This document shows, piece by piece, positions 1-7,944 of a DNA stretch of 10,842 bases. The position numbers and the translations under genes were made by a program. How positions within the stretch are numbered: the stretch's first letter is position 1; each line of letters opens with the position of its first letter. Source of the DNA: Chloroflexota bacterium (GTDB taxonomy: Bacteria; Chloroflexota; UBA4733); contig JAMCTA010000043.1 in the NCBI GenBank assembly GCA_023381895.1, forward strand, positions 1 through 10,842, read 5' to 3'. The notes below the pieces were generated by a model that made no database searches, was not told the DNA's origin, and saw only the letters and a program-made list of their open reading frames with translations.

Positions 1-1
1 C

Positions 2-1080
2 TCAGCTATAGCCTTCAAAGGCTTGGCGGTGGAGATCACGGAGCCGCTGACTGGCGACGCGCGTGTAGACCCGTGTAGTGTCGGCGGACTCGTGTCCGAG
101 AAGGTCCTGCGTCGCCGCGAGGTCTCCGGTTTCCTCGACCATGTGCGTGGCAAACCAGGCGCGAAAGCGATGCGGCGTTACTCCCGCATCGGCCTGTTGT
201 GCGTCCGCGCCGAGTCTCCGCACGATGTCTCGCACAGCCTTCGTAGACAGCGGAGCAAGACTGTTGCCAGCGGCGCGATCGTGGCGCGTGAAGACAGGCT
301 GGAGGGCAAGCGAGCGAACGGCGCTCGCCCGGCGTGCTGTGAAGTACGTCTGCAGGCTGCGCCACGACGAGGGGGTGAAGTAGACGATACGGGCCTTGCT
401 TCCCTTGCCAGTGACCCGTGCTGCCTGTTGAGAAGGGATCAAGTCGCCGCGACGGAGGCCCACGAGTTCGGAGACACGCATACCGGATCCCCGCAGAGCT
501 TCTACGATGGCGATGTCGCGTAGCCGTATCAACTCGGCTTGTGGTGTAGCCCCCTGGGGTCGCTGCTGCGCTGCCGCAACGATCGCCGCTACGACGGCAT
601 CATCAGGAACACGAGGGAGGGATCGTGGGCGCTTTCCGCGGAGCGCCTTCATGCGTTCAGCGATACGCGGTAGCGGTAAATCCGAGCGGTAGCCCTCCCG
701 CACAAGGAAGGCATAGAACCGCATCACAGCTGTGGTATAGGTGAGCAGCGTCAAGCGTGGCAAGTTTGACGCGCGATGCACGAGCCAGCGTGCGAACGCG
801 ATTGGCTGTTCCTCATCGAGGTAGGCGAGCGGTAGCGATGGCTCTGTGCCATCAGCCACGTCCTCCATTCCACCTCCAAGAAAGTGGACGAAGCGGCGGA
901 TTGCTGCTCGGTACGTGGTCAGGGTCGCGGGAGACTTGCCAACGGCCAGATCGGAGAGAAAGGCCTGTATCGCCAGCTGGACAGTCTCCGGACACCGCCG
1001 CGTTCCCGAGTATTCGACAGACAGAGGATCAGGCCTGGCGAGCTCACCGTGGTCTGAGAATGGTGCCTGATCGACGCGCT

Positions 1081-1084
<4 letters not shown>
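2..1084 (-). CDS. Tyrosine recombinase/integrase, XerC/XerD-like
   Basis: Site-specific DNA strand exchange enzyme of the tyrosine recombinase family; 360 residues, complete. The N-terminal SAM-like core-binding domain spans about residues 33-135 ([15 protein letters not shown] near 51). The catalytic domain spans about 155-350 and shows the full active-site set: R203 in GMRVSEL, the beta-hairpin lysine K227 in GKGSKAR, H305 and R308 in TPHRFR, H331 in LGHES, and nucleophile Y340 in TTRVYTRV. The start is GTG, preceded by GGGGAGG (1090-1096) with 5 bases of spacing. It overlaps the upstream hydantoinase gene by 4 bases (GTGA), so translation is probably coupled. The length is somewhat above the roughly 300 residues of housekeeping XerC/XerD, with about 30 extra N-terminal residues. 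A dif-type XerC/D role or an integrase of a decayed element are both possible; I see no att site, dif site or other phage or transposon gene in the window. Confidence 0.92.
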
Positions 1085-2679
<1,595 letters not shown>

Positions 2680-2802
2680 GTGCAGGATACCCCCTCCCGC
2701 CCACTGACTGACATCCCATAGTAACGTCCGCGGTTATTTGGCATTACCGGGGTGACCATGCCACGCGTCGCACCGCCTCCCAATGCTCTACGGCGTAGTG
2801 TG

Positions 2803-2811
2803 TGGTATTAT
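2803..2811 (+). promoter_or_regulatory. Probable extended -10 promoter element for the sdpR-like operon
   Basis: TGGTATTAT matches the extended -10 pattern TGn plus TATTAT (5 of 6 to TATAAT). It lies about 33 bases before the sdpR-like start codon. I found no good -35 hexamer 16-18 bases upstream, which is tolerable for an extended -10. It overlaps the left arm of the inverted repeat at 2806-2833, so repressor binding there would block transcription. The assignment is by eye only. Confidence 0.4.
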
Positions 2812-2833
2812 TTCGGTATAGAGCGAAATAATA
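2806..2833. promoter_or_regulatory. Inverted repeat, probable ArsR/SdpR-type operator
   Basis: The perfect 10-bp arms TATTATTTCG (2806-2815) and CGAAATAATA (2824-2833) are separated by 8 bases. The element is strikingly AT-rich in a GC-rich window, ends 10 bases before the start of the ArsR-family gene, and overlaps a probable -10. Dimeric winged-helix repressors of this family bind AT-rich dyads at their own promoters, so autorepression is the natural reading. A transcription attenuator is unlikely, because no T-run follows and the stem is weak. Confidence 0.7.
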
Positions 2834-2843
2834 GGCGATCACG

Positions 2844-3140
2844 ATGACCGGAGTTTTCAGCGCCCTGGCTGATCCCACTCGCCGGGCTATCCTTCAGCTA
2901 TTACGCAGCGGCGACCTCACTGCCGGAGGGATCGCTGAACGGTTTACGCTGGCGAGTTCTACGCTCTCAGGACACTTGAAATGCCTACGCGAGGCTGGCT
3001 TGGTCGTCACCGAGCGCCGCGGTACGAGCATCGTCTATAGCCTCAACGAGGGGTTGCACGAGGAGTTGCTCGCCGCTGTCTTCACACTCCTCCAGGTCGG
3101 TGGAGGCAGCGACCAGCAGTTGCAAAAGGAGAACAACTGA
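2844..3140 (+). CDS. sdpR: ArsR-family autorepressor, SdpR-like
   Basis: Small winged-helix transcriptional repressor of 98 residues, a normal length for the family. It starts with the characteristic FSALADPTRRAILQLL (5-20). The recognition helix is about residues 38-53 (SSTLSGHLKCLREAGL), followed by the wing VVTERRGTSIVYSLN (54-68). There is only one cysteine (C47) and no CxC metal site, so a metal sensor is unlikely. The next gene encodes an SdpI-like membrane protein, which matches the Bacillus sdpR-sdpI arrangement, where the membrane protein relieves repression when it binds its signal. The ATG has only a weak Shine-Dalgarno (AGGCGA). It is probably autoregulated through the inverted repeat just upstream. 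The symbol is by homology and context; the ligand is unknown. Confidence 0.88.
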   Translation: MTGVFSALADPTRRAILQLLRSGDLTAGGIAERFTLASSTLSGHLKCLREAGLVVTERRGTSIVYSLNEGLHEELLAAVFTLLQVGGGSDQQLQKENN

Positions 3141-3823
3141 TGAAGCTGCGCTGGCGGCGCGATTGGCTTTCTATCACCGCCTTGGTCTATATGGCCGCTC
3201 TAGCCGCTTGGTCCTGGTGGACGATTACGGGGCCCATTCCGGTGCACTGGAACATCGATGGTCAGGTTGACCGCTACGGCAGCCACTTTGAAGGGATTCT
3301 CGCTCTTCCGCTAGCCGCCGTGAGCGTGATGCTGCTGTTCCAAATTCTCCCGCTCCTCAATCCTGGGCGTGCGAACTACCGGCAGTTCGCGGGCGCCTAT
3401 GCGACACTCCGCGCAGGAGTGCTCGTGCTGTTCGCCACCCTCTACACGGTCGAGATTGCCGCGGCACACGGGGCAGCTGTCGATGTGGGGCGCTTGAGCG
3501 CGGCTCTGTTTGGGCTCCTGTTCATTGTCATCGGCGTAATACTGCCCAAAGTCCGGCCGAACTGGTTTGTGGGAGTGCGCACTCCTTGGACTCTTTCGAG
3601 CAAGCGCTCCTGGCAGCAGACTCACCGTCTCGGCGGCCGTCTCTTCGCCGGCTTCGGCGCACTGCTCCTGCTGTTGGCGCTGCTGAGCGTGTCCGGTGCG
3701 ATGACCTTTGCGGTGCTCCTAGGCGGATTGGCCATTCTGGTGGCTGTGCTGCTGATCTATTCATTCGTCGAATGGAGAGGTGATCCAGACAAGAGTCCAC
3801 CGACAGGCACCCTGCCCGCCTGA
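3140..3823 (+). CDS. sdpI: SdpI-like multi-pass membrane protein (DUF1648 plus SdpI domain)
   Basis: Integral membrane protein of 227 residues with about six predicted helices (near 10-28, 52-70, 87-106, 117-136, 166-184 and 188-209). The DUF1648 signature IPVHWNIDGQVDRYG (33-47) follows the first helix. The SdpI signature ILPKVRPNWFVGVRTPWTL (134-152), continuing to SWQQTHRLGG, lies after the fourth. In Bacillus subtilis the SdpI protein gives immunity to the SdpC killing peptide and acts as a signal transducer that sequesters SdpR; here only the family and gene order are seen. The start is ATG overlapping the upstream stop (TGATG), with an AAGGAG site 8 bases before it, so it is translationally coupled. 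No sdpABC-type genes occur in the window, so it may serve envelope stress or immunity to a foreign peptide. Confidence 0.88.
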   Translation: MKLRWRRDWLSITALVYMAALAAWSWWTITGPIPVHWNIDGQVDRYGSHFEGILALPLAAVSVMLLFQILPLLNPGRANYRQFAGAYATLRAGVLVLFATLYTVEIAAAHGAAVDVGRLSAALFGLLFIVIGVILPKVRPNWFVGVRTPWTLSSKRSWQQTHRLGGRLFAGFGALLLLLALLSVSGAMTFAVLLGGLAILVAVLLIYSFVEWRGDPDKSPPTGTLPA

Positions 3824-3987
3824 TGGGCAGCTTCGTCCGCTGTCGAGGAAGAATTCTGGAACCGTCATGGTCGGAGGTCAGTGACGCTGCTCATCGGTTG
3901 GTGCCCTCTCCTCTGCTGCTCGTCCTGCTCAGCTTCAAGATTGCTGATCGCGACCGGAGCAGTTACCATCTTACGGCGAAATGGCGC

Positions 3988-3993
3988 GGAGGA
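3988..3993 (+). promoter_or_regulatory. Shine-Dalgarno site that decides the start of the small coiled-coil gene
   Basis: GGAGGA lies 6 bases before an in-frame GTG at 4000. It is the best ribosome-binding site in this stretch and supports a 74-residue product over the longer reading frame that opens at 3823. Confidence 0.55.
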
Positions 3994-3999
3994 TATGCC

Positions 4000-4224
4000 G
4001 TGAGGGTCGACCAATTGCACACGGACAACCAGTCTGCACGTGGATTATTGCTCCTCCTACGAGCAGACGTTGCGAGATTGGTTGACCGTACCGCTAGCCA
4101 GATACGCCGCGTTGAACTCGGTGCCGCCGATCGGCGGCGCATGGAGATCACACTGGAGAGCCTGCAGACGGCCCTCGCGACCGTGGAGGAGCAGCTCGGA
4201 AGCGCGTCGGGAGAGGATGCGTGA
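4000..4224 (+). CDS. Small hypothetical coiled-coil protein
   Basis: I do not recognise this protein. With the GTG start at 4000 it has 74 residues, charged and predicted mostly helical. Heptad-like leucine/alanine spacing is visible from about residue 15 to 65 (for example LLLLLRADVARLVDR, then ITLESLQTALATVEEQLG). It has no cysteine, no signal peptide and no catalytic motif. The reading frame is open back to an ATG at 3823, overlapping the sdpI stop (a 133-residue product). The first 59 residues of that form have low-complexity, unstructured character and no strong ribosome site, whereas GTG 4000 has GGAGGA at 6 bases. If the short form is right, 3824-3999 is a 176-base spacer in which I see no hairpin and only a very weak promoter-like pair (TTGCTG, 17 bases, TACCAT). 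It overlaps the following dehydrogenase gene by one base. Possible roles include a small regulatory or scaffold protein. Confidence 0.6.
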   Translation: MRVDQLHTDNQSARGLLLLLRADVARLVDRTASQIRRVELGAADRRRMEITLESLQTALATVEEQLGSASGEDA

Positions 4225-4967
4225 TGGCAGCTGCGATGAAGAGACGTGTGCTGATAACTGGGGCAGGTGGACGGATCGGTAGTCATCTCGCAGACACTCT
4301 AAAGGAGCACTACGATCTGCGATTGCTCTATCTCGATCCACCCCCGGCGGATCCTCCGGTGGCTGATGTTGTCCAGCTCGATATTCGAGAGACGGATCGT
4401 CTCGCCGAAGCGCTGCAAGACATTGACGGCGTCGTACACCTTGCAGGCGATCCCCACACTCGCGCCGAGTGGGAGAGTGTGCTGCAACACAACATCATCG
4501 GCACCCACAGCGTCTATGAGGCGGCCCGGCGGGCGGGTGTCCGGAAGGTCGTCTTCGCTTCGACGAACCACGTGATGGGGATGTACGACCGCGATCACGA
4601 CTGGCCCGTCTATACCAAACAGCCGGTTCGCTCCGACTCTCTCTACGGCGTCTCAAAAGCCTTTGGAGAGGTGCTCGCGCGCTTTTATTGTGACCGCTAT
4701 GGCCTCGCCTCCATCTGCCTGCGGATTGGCTGGTTCCTGCAGGAGCCACGAGATGAGGTGGGGCTCTGGATGTGGCTGAGTCCCCGCGATGCGACGCAGA
4801 TCGTGCGCTGTGCACTGGAATCGCCGCTGCCCTTTGGTATCTTTTACGCCATCTCCAAGAACACGCGCCGCCACTGGGACATCACTGACGCCATAGAGCT
4901 TCTCGGCTACCGGCCGGAGGATGACTCTGAGCCCTACGCAGCCGGGATCCTCGGGGTGCAAGCGTGA
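4224..4967 (+). CDS. NAD(P)-dependent epimerase/dehydratase family protein, uronate dehydrogenase-like
   Basis: Extended-type short-chain dehydrogenase of 247 residues, probably cytoplasmic. The Rossmann glycine motif is GAGGRIG (13-19). D38, at the end of the second strand (LLYLD), suggests NAD+ preference. The active-site ST pair is at 113-114 (VFASTNHVMG), with Y141 and K145 in YGVSK. The order of HLAGDPH, NIIGTHSVYEAARRAG, ASTNH, YGVSKAFGE and LRIG, and the C-terminal ELLGYRPEDDSEPYA, resembles bacterial uronate dehydrogenases, which oxidise hexuronates to lactones. No uronate pathway genes are nearby, so the substrate stays open. The start is ATG at 4224 with AGGA 6 bases upstream; a GTG at 4221 is also possible. 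It overlaps the previous gene by one base (TGATG) and is the last gene of the block. It ends convergently with the cytochrome gene, with 71 bases between them and no clear terminator. Confidence 0.85.
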   Translation: MAAAMKRRVLITGAGGRIGSHLADTLKEHYDLRLLYLDPPPADPPVADVVQLDIRETDRLAEALQDIDGVVHLAGDPHTRAEWESVLQHNIIGTHSVYEAARRAGVRKVVFASTNHVMGMYDRDHDWPVYTKQPVRSDSLYGVSKAFGEVLARFYCDRYGLASICLRIGWFLQEPRDEVGLWMWLSPRDATQIVRCALESPLPFGIFYAISKNTRRHWDITDAIELLGYRPEDDSEPYAAGILGVQA

Positions 4968-5038
4968 GCCACCGGTTAGATGCCGGCTGCGATGAGGCTG
5001 GCCCAAGGTTTGGGGTCGAATACCCGTTGATCGCCGGA

Positions 5039-5887
5039 TTAGTTTCCTCTCCGCCCGACTGATCCACTTGCTGCCGCATTGATGTAGGCTTCGATGGCGC
5101 TGATCTGCCGGTCACTCAGTACCGCAGTGCTGTAGGCTGGCATGCCGCGGCGTCCCTGGCGGATCGCTCGGGTCGTTTCCGCTCCACCTTTGCGGAGAGT
5201 CAGCTCGCCACTGCTGGCTCCCGGCGTTCCGTGGCAGATCTGACAGCCATCGGCGACATAGAGCCCTTGGCCTTCTTGCACCGGTGACAGCGTGTTTGGA
5301 CTGCTCTGGCCGGTACCTTGCAGCGTGCGCAGGTAGGCGACGATGCTCCAGATCTGCTGGCTGTTGTACTGACCAGCAAACGAAGGCATACCAGTAAAGC
5401 TCAGCCCATTCTTGATGATCCAGTAGAGCTGGGCGTCGCTCTTCTGGCGCGCGTCGTGGCTAGTCAGGTTAGTGGCCGGAGGGTAGAGCGCTTGCGTATA
5501 CATGCCATCGCCGTGCCCTGTCCCTCCGTGACACACAGCACAAGACCCAGTATAGGCGAGCGCACCTGCCCGAATGGCTTTCCGGCCGCCTGCTACGGGA
5601 TTCGTGGCAGTGCCGGACTCTAGTCGAGAGGCTATGCTCACTACCCCCCGCCCATAGGCGAGCTCGAAGGGCCAGTTGGAGCGATGCGTCAGGAGAAGCG
5701 GTCCGCCGATTGCAAGGCCACCAACACCGAGGACTCCCATCCCTATAGCGGTGCCAAGCACCAAAGCTTGCCAGTTGTGTAGCTTCTGCCACCTAACGGT
5801 CAAACGTGCCCCAACTGTAGGGCGCTTTGGGTGCGCTGCTTCCGCCACGCTCTGGCTAGTCCTTTCGCTCACATCACAGAGACTCAT
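5039..5887 (-). CDS. Membrane-anchored diheme cytochrome c
   Basis: Protein of 282 residues with a cytoplasmic N-terminus, one hydrophobic anchor at about 41-66 and an extracytoplasmic part with two cytochrome c domains. Heme 1 is bound by C116-x-x-C119-H120 (GSCAVCHGG), with M167 in TGMPSF as the likely sixth ligand. Heme 2 is bound by C215-x-x-C218-H219 (DGCQICHGT), with M249 in RGMPAY. Both domains follow the class I pattern (Cytochrome_CBB3/Cytochrom_C type), and the protein probably carries electrons on the outer face of the membrane. ATG 5887 has no good ribosome site. An in-frame GTG 39 bases further in (codon 14) has AAAGGA about 11 bases before it and may be the true start. It is transcribed divergently from the redox operon that begins at 6023, which suggests a functional link. 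No oxidase or bc-type partner is in the window. Confidence 0.9.
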   Translation of the reverse strand: MSLCDVSERTSQSVAEAAHPKRPTVGARLTVRWQKLHNWQALVLGTAIGMGVLGVGGLAIGGPLLLTHRSNWPFELAYGRGVVSIASRLESGTATNPVAGGRKAIRAGALAYTGSCAVCHGGTGHGDGMYTQALYPPATNLTSHDARQKSDAQLYWIIKNGLSFTGMPSFAGQYNSQQIWSIVAYLRTLQGTGQSSPNTLSPVQEGQGLYVADGCQICHGTPGASSGELTLRKGGAETTRAIRQGRRGMPAYSTAVLSDRQISAIEAYINAAASGSVGRRGN

Positions 5888-5926
5888 CTATGTGGCTCAT
5901 AGGCTACCGATGGAATCTTGGAGTTT

Positions 5927-5960
5927 GCTGGGAACCGTCTCTGAGCCCACTGCTCCCAGC
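5927..5960. repeat. Inverted repeat between the cytochrome c gene and the redox operon
   Basis: GCTGGGA (5927-5933) and TCCCAGC (5954-5960) form a perfect 7-bp dyad with a 20-base spacer, in the 135-base divergent intergenic region. The arm centres are 27 bases apart, which would suit a two-site regulator or a long-loop hairpin. A second, imperfect pair, GTGGCTCA (5892-5899) and TGAGCCCAC (5942-5950), partly interleaves with it. I found no convincing -35/-10 pair on either strand here. A regulatory role is inferred from position only. Confidence 0.3.
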
Positions 5961-6006
5961 CACTTCTAAGCTTCAATCGGTACGCTGCGATCACGAGGAT
6001 ATTGAG

Positions 6007-6012
6007 AAAGGA
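6007..6012 (+). promoter_or_regulatory. Shine-Dalgarno site that decides the start of the NuoF-like gene
   Basis: AAAGGA is followed after 10 bases by GTG at 6023. The frame is open from a TTG at 6002, but the GAGGA before that TTG is only 2 bases away, too close for normal initiation. GTG 6023 is therefore preferred. Confidence 0.5.
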
Positions 6013-6022
6013 AAAAACAGCA

Positions 6023-7324
6023 GTGAGCGTCAGCGCTCTCGCTGATCAGGACACATTGACGGGTCTGCGCTTGCTCCTTTCCGAGCTCAAGGTCCGGGAG
6101 TCGCTCCTCGAGTACTGTCAGCGTGGCGGTTACAGCCGCACAGTCTGGAGCTTGTCACCAGATGAGATACGCGGTGCGGTCCACACGAGTGGCCTCAGTG
6201 GCCGCGGCGGGTCACACTTCCCTACCGGACGCAAGCTCGATGCCGTTGCCGGTCAGTCCTCTCCGAAAGTCGTGCTTGTGAACGGCGCCGAGACCGAGCC
6301 AGGGAGTCAGAAAGACCGCTGGTTGCTGACTCTCCGTCCCCATCTCGTGTTGGAAGGCGCGCAACTCGCCGCCCGGGCTGCCGGCGCGGCAGCGGTGGTC
6401 CTGTACCTTCCCGAGCAGGACCGGCGAGTCCAGGAGTCGGTGAGCAGCGCCCTCGCAGAGCTGCGGCAGGAACGCCGGAGTACAGTGAGCTGGCGCATCG
6501 TCGCTGCCCCCCGGCGCTACGTGGCTGGCGAAGAGAGTGCGGCGATCCAGCGTGCCAACGGCAAGAGCGCGAAGCCCACGCTCAAGCCGCCCTACCCTGC
6601 TGATCGTGGCGTGGGAGGGCGACCAACGCTCGTGCACAACGCCGAGACGCTGGCCAACTTCCCGCGCATCCTTACCGCCGGGCCTGAGGCGTTCCAGGCA
6701 CTTGGTACACCTGGCCATCCCGGCACGATGCTCGTCACCGTGTCAGGACAGGTGCGCAAGCCAGGGCCACTCGAGGTGCCCGCTGGCGCCCAGCTTACCG
6801 ATGTACTCGCCCTTGCTGGTGCTCCCCAACCTACTGCGATCCAAGCAGTGCTCCCAGGAGGTATCTTTGCAGGCTGGCTGGCGGGCGCTGTCTTGCAGCA
6901 GGGAGTGCGTCTCGAGCGTGACAGCCTGCGTGCCTTCGGGGTTAGTGCCGGCGCCGGTGCGATCACCGTCGTCTCCGATGAGGTATGCGGTCTCTGCCAG
7001 GCAGTGGCTGTGCTGCAGTACTTCACAAAGGAATCCGTCCAGCAGTGTGGGCCGTGCACGTACGGCACGCAGGCGATGGCCACTCTCTTGCTACGTGTTG
7101 CTCGTGGTGAAGGCGGCGCGGAGGACCTGAGCCGCATCGAGCACTACGCGACGGCAATGCTACCGCGACGCGGAGCGTGCGGGCATCTGGATGGAGCCGC
7201 CGCCGCTGCTCGAACCGCCCTGCGGGTGTTCGACCGTGATATCACCCGGCACATGCGGCGTGGAAGCTGTGGCCGGCCCTGGCGCGTCGTGGTTCCAGAA
7301 CTGGAAGAGATCGATGTCCACTGA
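6023..7324 (+). CDS. NADH-quinone oxidoreductase subunit F-like flavoprotein (FMN, SLBB, Fe-S)
   Basis: Soluble NADH-dehydrogenase-type electron input protein of 433 residues, related to NuoF/Nqo1. Visible motifs, numbered from GTG 6023, are the FMN loop GLSGRGGSHFPTGRK (57-71), ETEPGSQKDR (90-99), YVAGEES (166-172), RPTLVHNAETLAN (200-212), an SLBB-like region (about 237-290) and a C-terminal Fe-S domain. The cluster region departs from NuoF: where NuoF has ESCxxCxxC, this protein has ESVQQCGPC (C342 and C345), with valine in place of the first cysteine. The fourth ligand C386 (RRGACGHLDG) is kept, and additional cysteines C322, C325 (VCGLC) and C416 (GSCG) are present. NuoE- and NuoG-type partners are absent, so this is not respiratory complex I. 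It overlaps the downstream ferredoxin gene by 11 bases, pointing to direct electron transfer to that ferredoxin. It is the first gene of the redox operon. Confidence 0.9.
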   Translation: MSVSALADQDTLTGLRLLLSELKVRESLLEYCQRGGYSRTVWSLSPDEIRGAVHTSGLSGRGGSHFPTGRKLDAVAGQSSPKVVLVNGAETEPGSQKDRWLLTLRPHLVLEGAQLAARAAGAAAVVLYLPEQDRRVQESVSSALAELRQERRSTVSWRIVAAPRRYVAGEESAAIQRANGKSAKPTLKPPYPADRGVGGRPTLVHNAETLANFPRILTAGPEAFQALGTPGHPGTMLVTVSGQVRKPGPLEVPAGAQLTDVLALAGAPQPTAIQAVLPGGIFAGWLAGAVLQQGVRLERDSLRAFGVSAGAGAITVVSDEVCGLCQAVAVLQYFTKESVQQCGPCTYGTQAMATLLLRVARGEGGAEDLSRIEHYATAMLPRRGACGHLDGAAAAARTALRVFDRDITRHMRRGSCGRPWRVVVPELEEIDVH

Positions 7325-7586
7325 GAGATACGCCCAACGCGATCAAGACGCAATGACGCTCCGCATCAATCCCATCCTGTGCACAGCATTCGGCTTCTGC
7401 GCCGAATACGTACCAGAGCTATTCACTCTGGATGATTGGGGCTATGGGTGGGTGCGCCAGAGCACGGTGTCACCTGAACAGATAGAGCTAGCACGCCAGG
7501 CAGCAGCACTCTGCCCCAAGCGGGCGGTGCTGCTGCAGCGGAGCGCTGCCCCTCAACCTTCAACGGCGAACTCTTCCAAGAAGTAG
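7314..7586 (+). CDS. Small single-cluster ferredoxin, probably [3Fe-4S]
   Basis: Soluble electron carrier of 90 residues. The cluster pattern is C23 (NPILC), C29 (TAFGFC) and C67 (ALCPKRAV), i.e. C-x5-C with a distal CP, as in short [3Fe-4S] ferredoxins of P450 and Chloroflexota/actinobacterial redox systems. The middle position, where a [4Fe-4S] form would have a further cysteine or an aspartate, is not cysteine. The segment AEYVPELFTLDDWGYGWV matches the conserved acidic block between the cysteine groups. The start at ATG 7314 has a GGAAGAG-type site a few bases upstream and overlaps the NuoF-like gene by 11 bases. An ATG at 7353 would also keep all three cysteines but has no ribosome site. 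It most likely accepts electrons from the NuoF-like protein and passes them to the heme membrane protein encoded downstream. Confidence 0.85.
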   Translation: MSTERYAQRDQDAMTLRINPILCTAFGFCAEYVPELFTLDDWGYGWVRQSTVSPEQIELARQAAALCPKRAVLLQRSAAPQPSTANSSKK

Positions 7587-7602
7587 GAGAAGCATTCAAC
7601 CA

Positions 7603-7935
7603 ATGGCAGCATCAGCATCTCGTTTTGCTCCAAACTTTCCAGACACAGCCCTGTCAGGAGAGCGGCAACGGCAAGCATTGCGCGAGCAGGTGGCAACGGG
7701 CAAGCTCGTACTCCTGATGGTGAGCGTGCTTGGAACTATCGGCTTTACTGTGCTTGCTGCTCGCCATACCGAACAGGTCATGACGGCTCCGCCCCCAAGC
7801 TCGCCAGCCGCTGCCGGGCAAGATGTGCCCAGCCAGTCGCTCTTCCAGTCAGCAGCGAGCAACGATGGCGGCGGTTTCTTGGCTCCGGCAACGGCATCTA
7901 TGGGACGTAGCAGCTTTCGTTCATCGATATCCTAG
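7603..7935 (+). CDS. Small single-pass membrane protein of unknown function
   Basis: I do not recognise this protein. It has 110 residues: an N-terminal cytoplasmic, Arg/Glu-containing segment (1-33), one clear transmembrane helix at about 34-53 (LVLLMVSVLGTIGFTVLAA), then an extracytoplasmic tail rich in Pro, Ser, Ala and Gly (60-110). It has no cysteine, no CXXCH motif and no recognisable ApbE flavinylation motif. AGGAGA, overlapping the stop of the ferredoxin gene, lies 12 bases before the ATG. Its place between ferredoxin and apbE, with only 16- and 9-base gaps, argues that it belongs to the electron-transfer complex. It may be an assembly or anchoring subunit that holds ferredoxin or the acceptor at the membrane. 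That role is inferred from position only. Confidence 0.75.
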   Translation: MAASASRFAPNFPDTALSGERQRQALREQVATGKLVLLMVSVLGTIGFTVLAARHTEQVMTAPPPSSPAAAGQDVPSQSLFQSAASNDGGGFLAPATASMGRSSFRSSIS

Positions 7936-7944
7936 GAGATCATC

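Noticed and set aside
4982..5002. Possible terminator hairpin GCCGGC / GCTGGC between the convergent dehydrogenase and cytochrome genes
   Set aside because: The stem is only 6 pairs with one G-U, the loop is 9 bases, and there is no T-run on either strand.
6537..7137. Long open frames on both strands (197 and 181 codons) inside the NuoF-like gene
   Set aside because: They overlap the conserved SLBB and Fe-S coding region in other frames and have Ser/Arg/Pro-rich shadow composition.
7191..7313. N-terminal extension of the ferredoxin frame back to 7191
   Set aside because: The extra 41 codons lie inside the end of the NuoF-like gene, are Pro/Gly/Cys-rich without ferredoxin likeness, and an ATG at 7314 has a suitable ribosome site.
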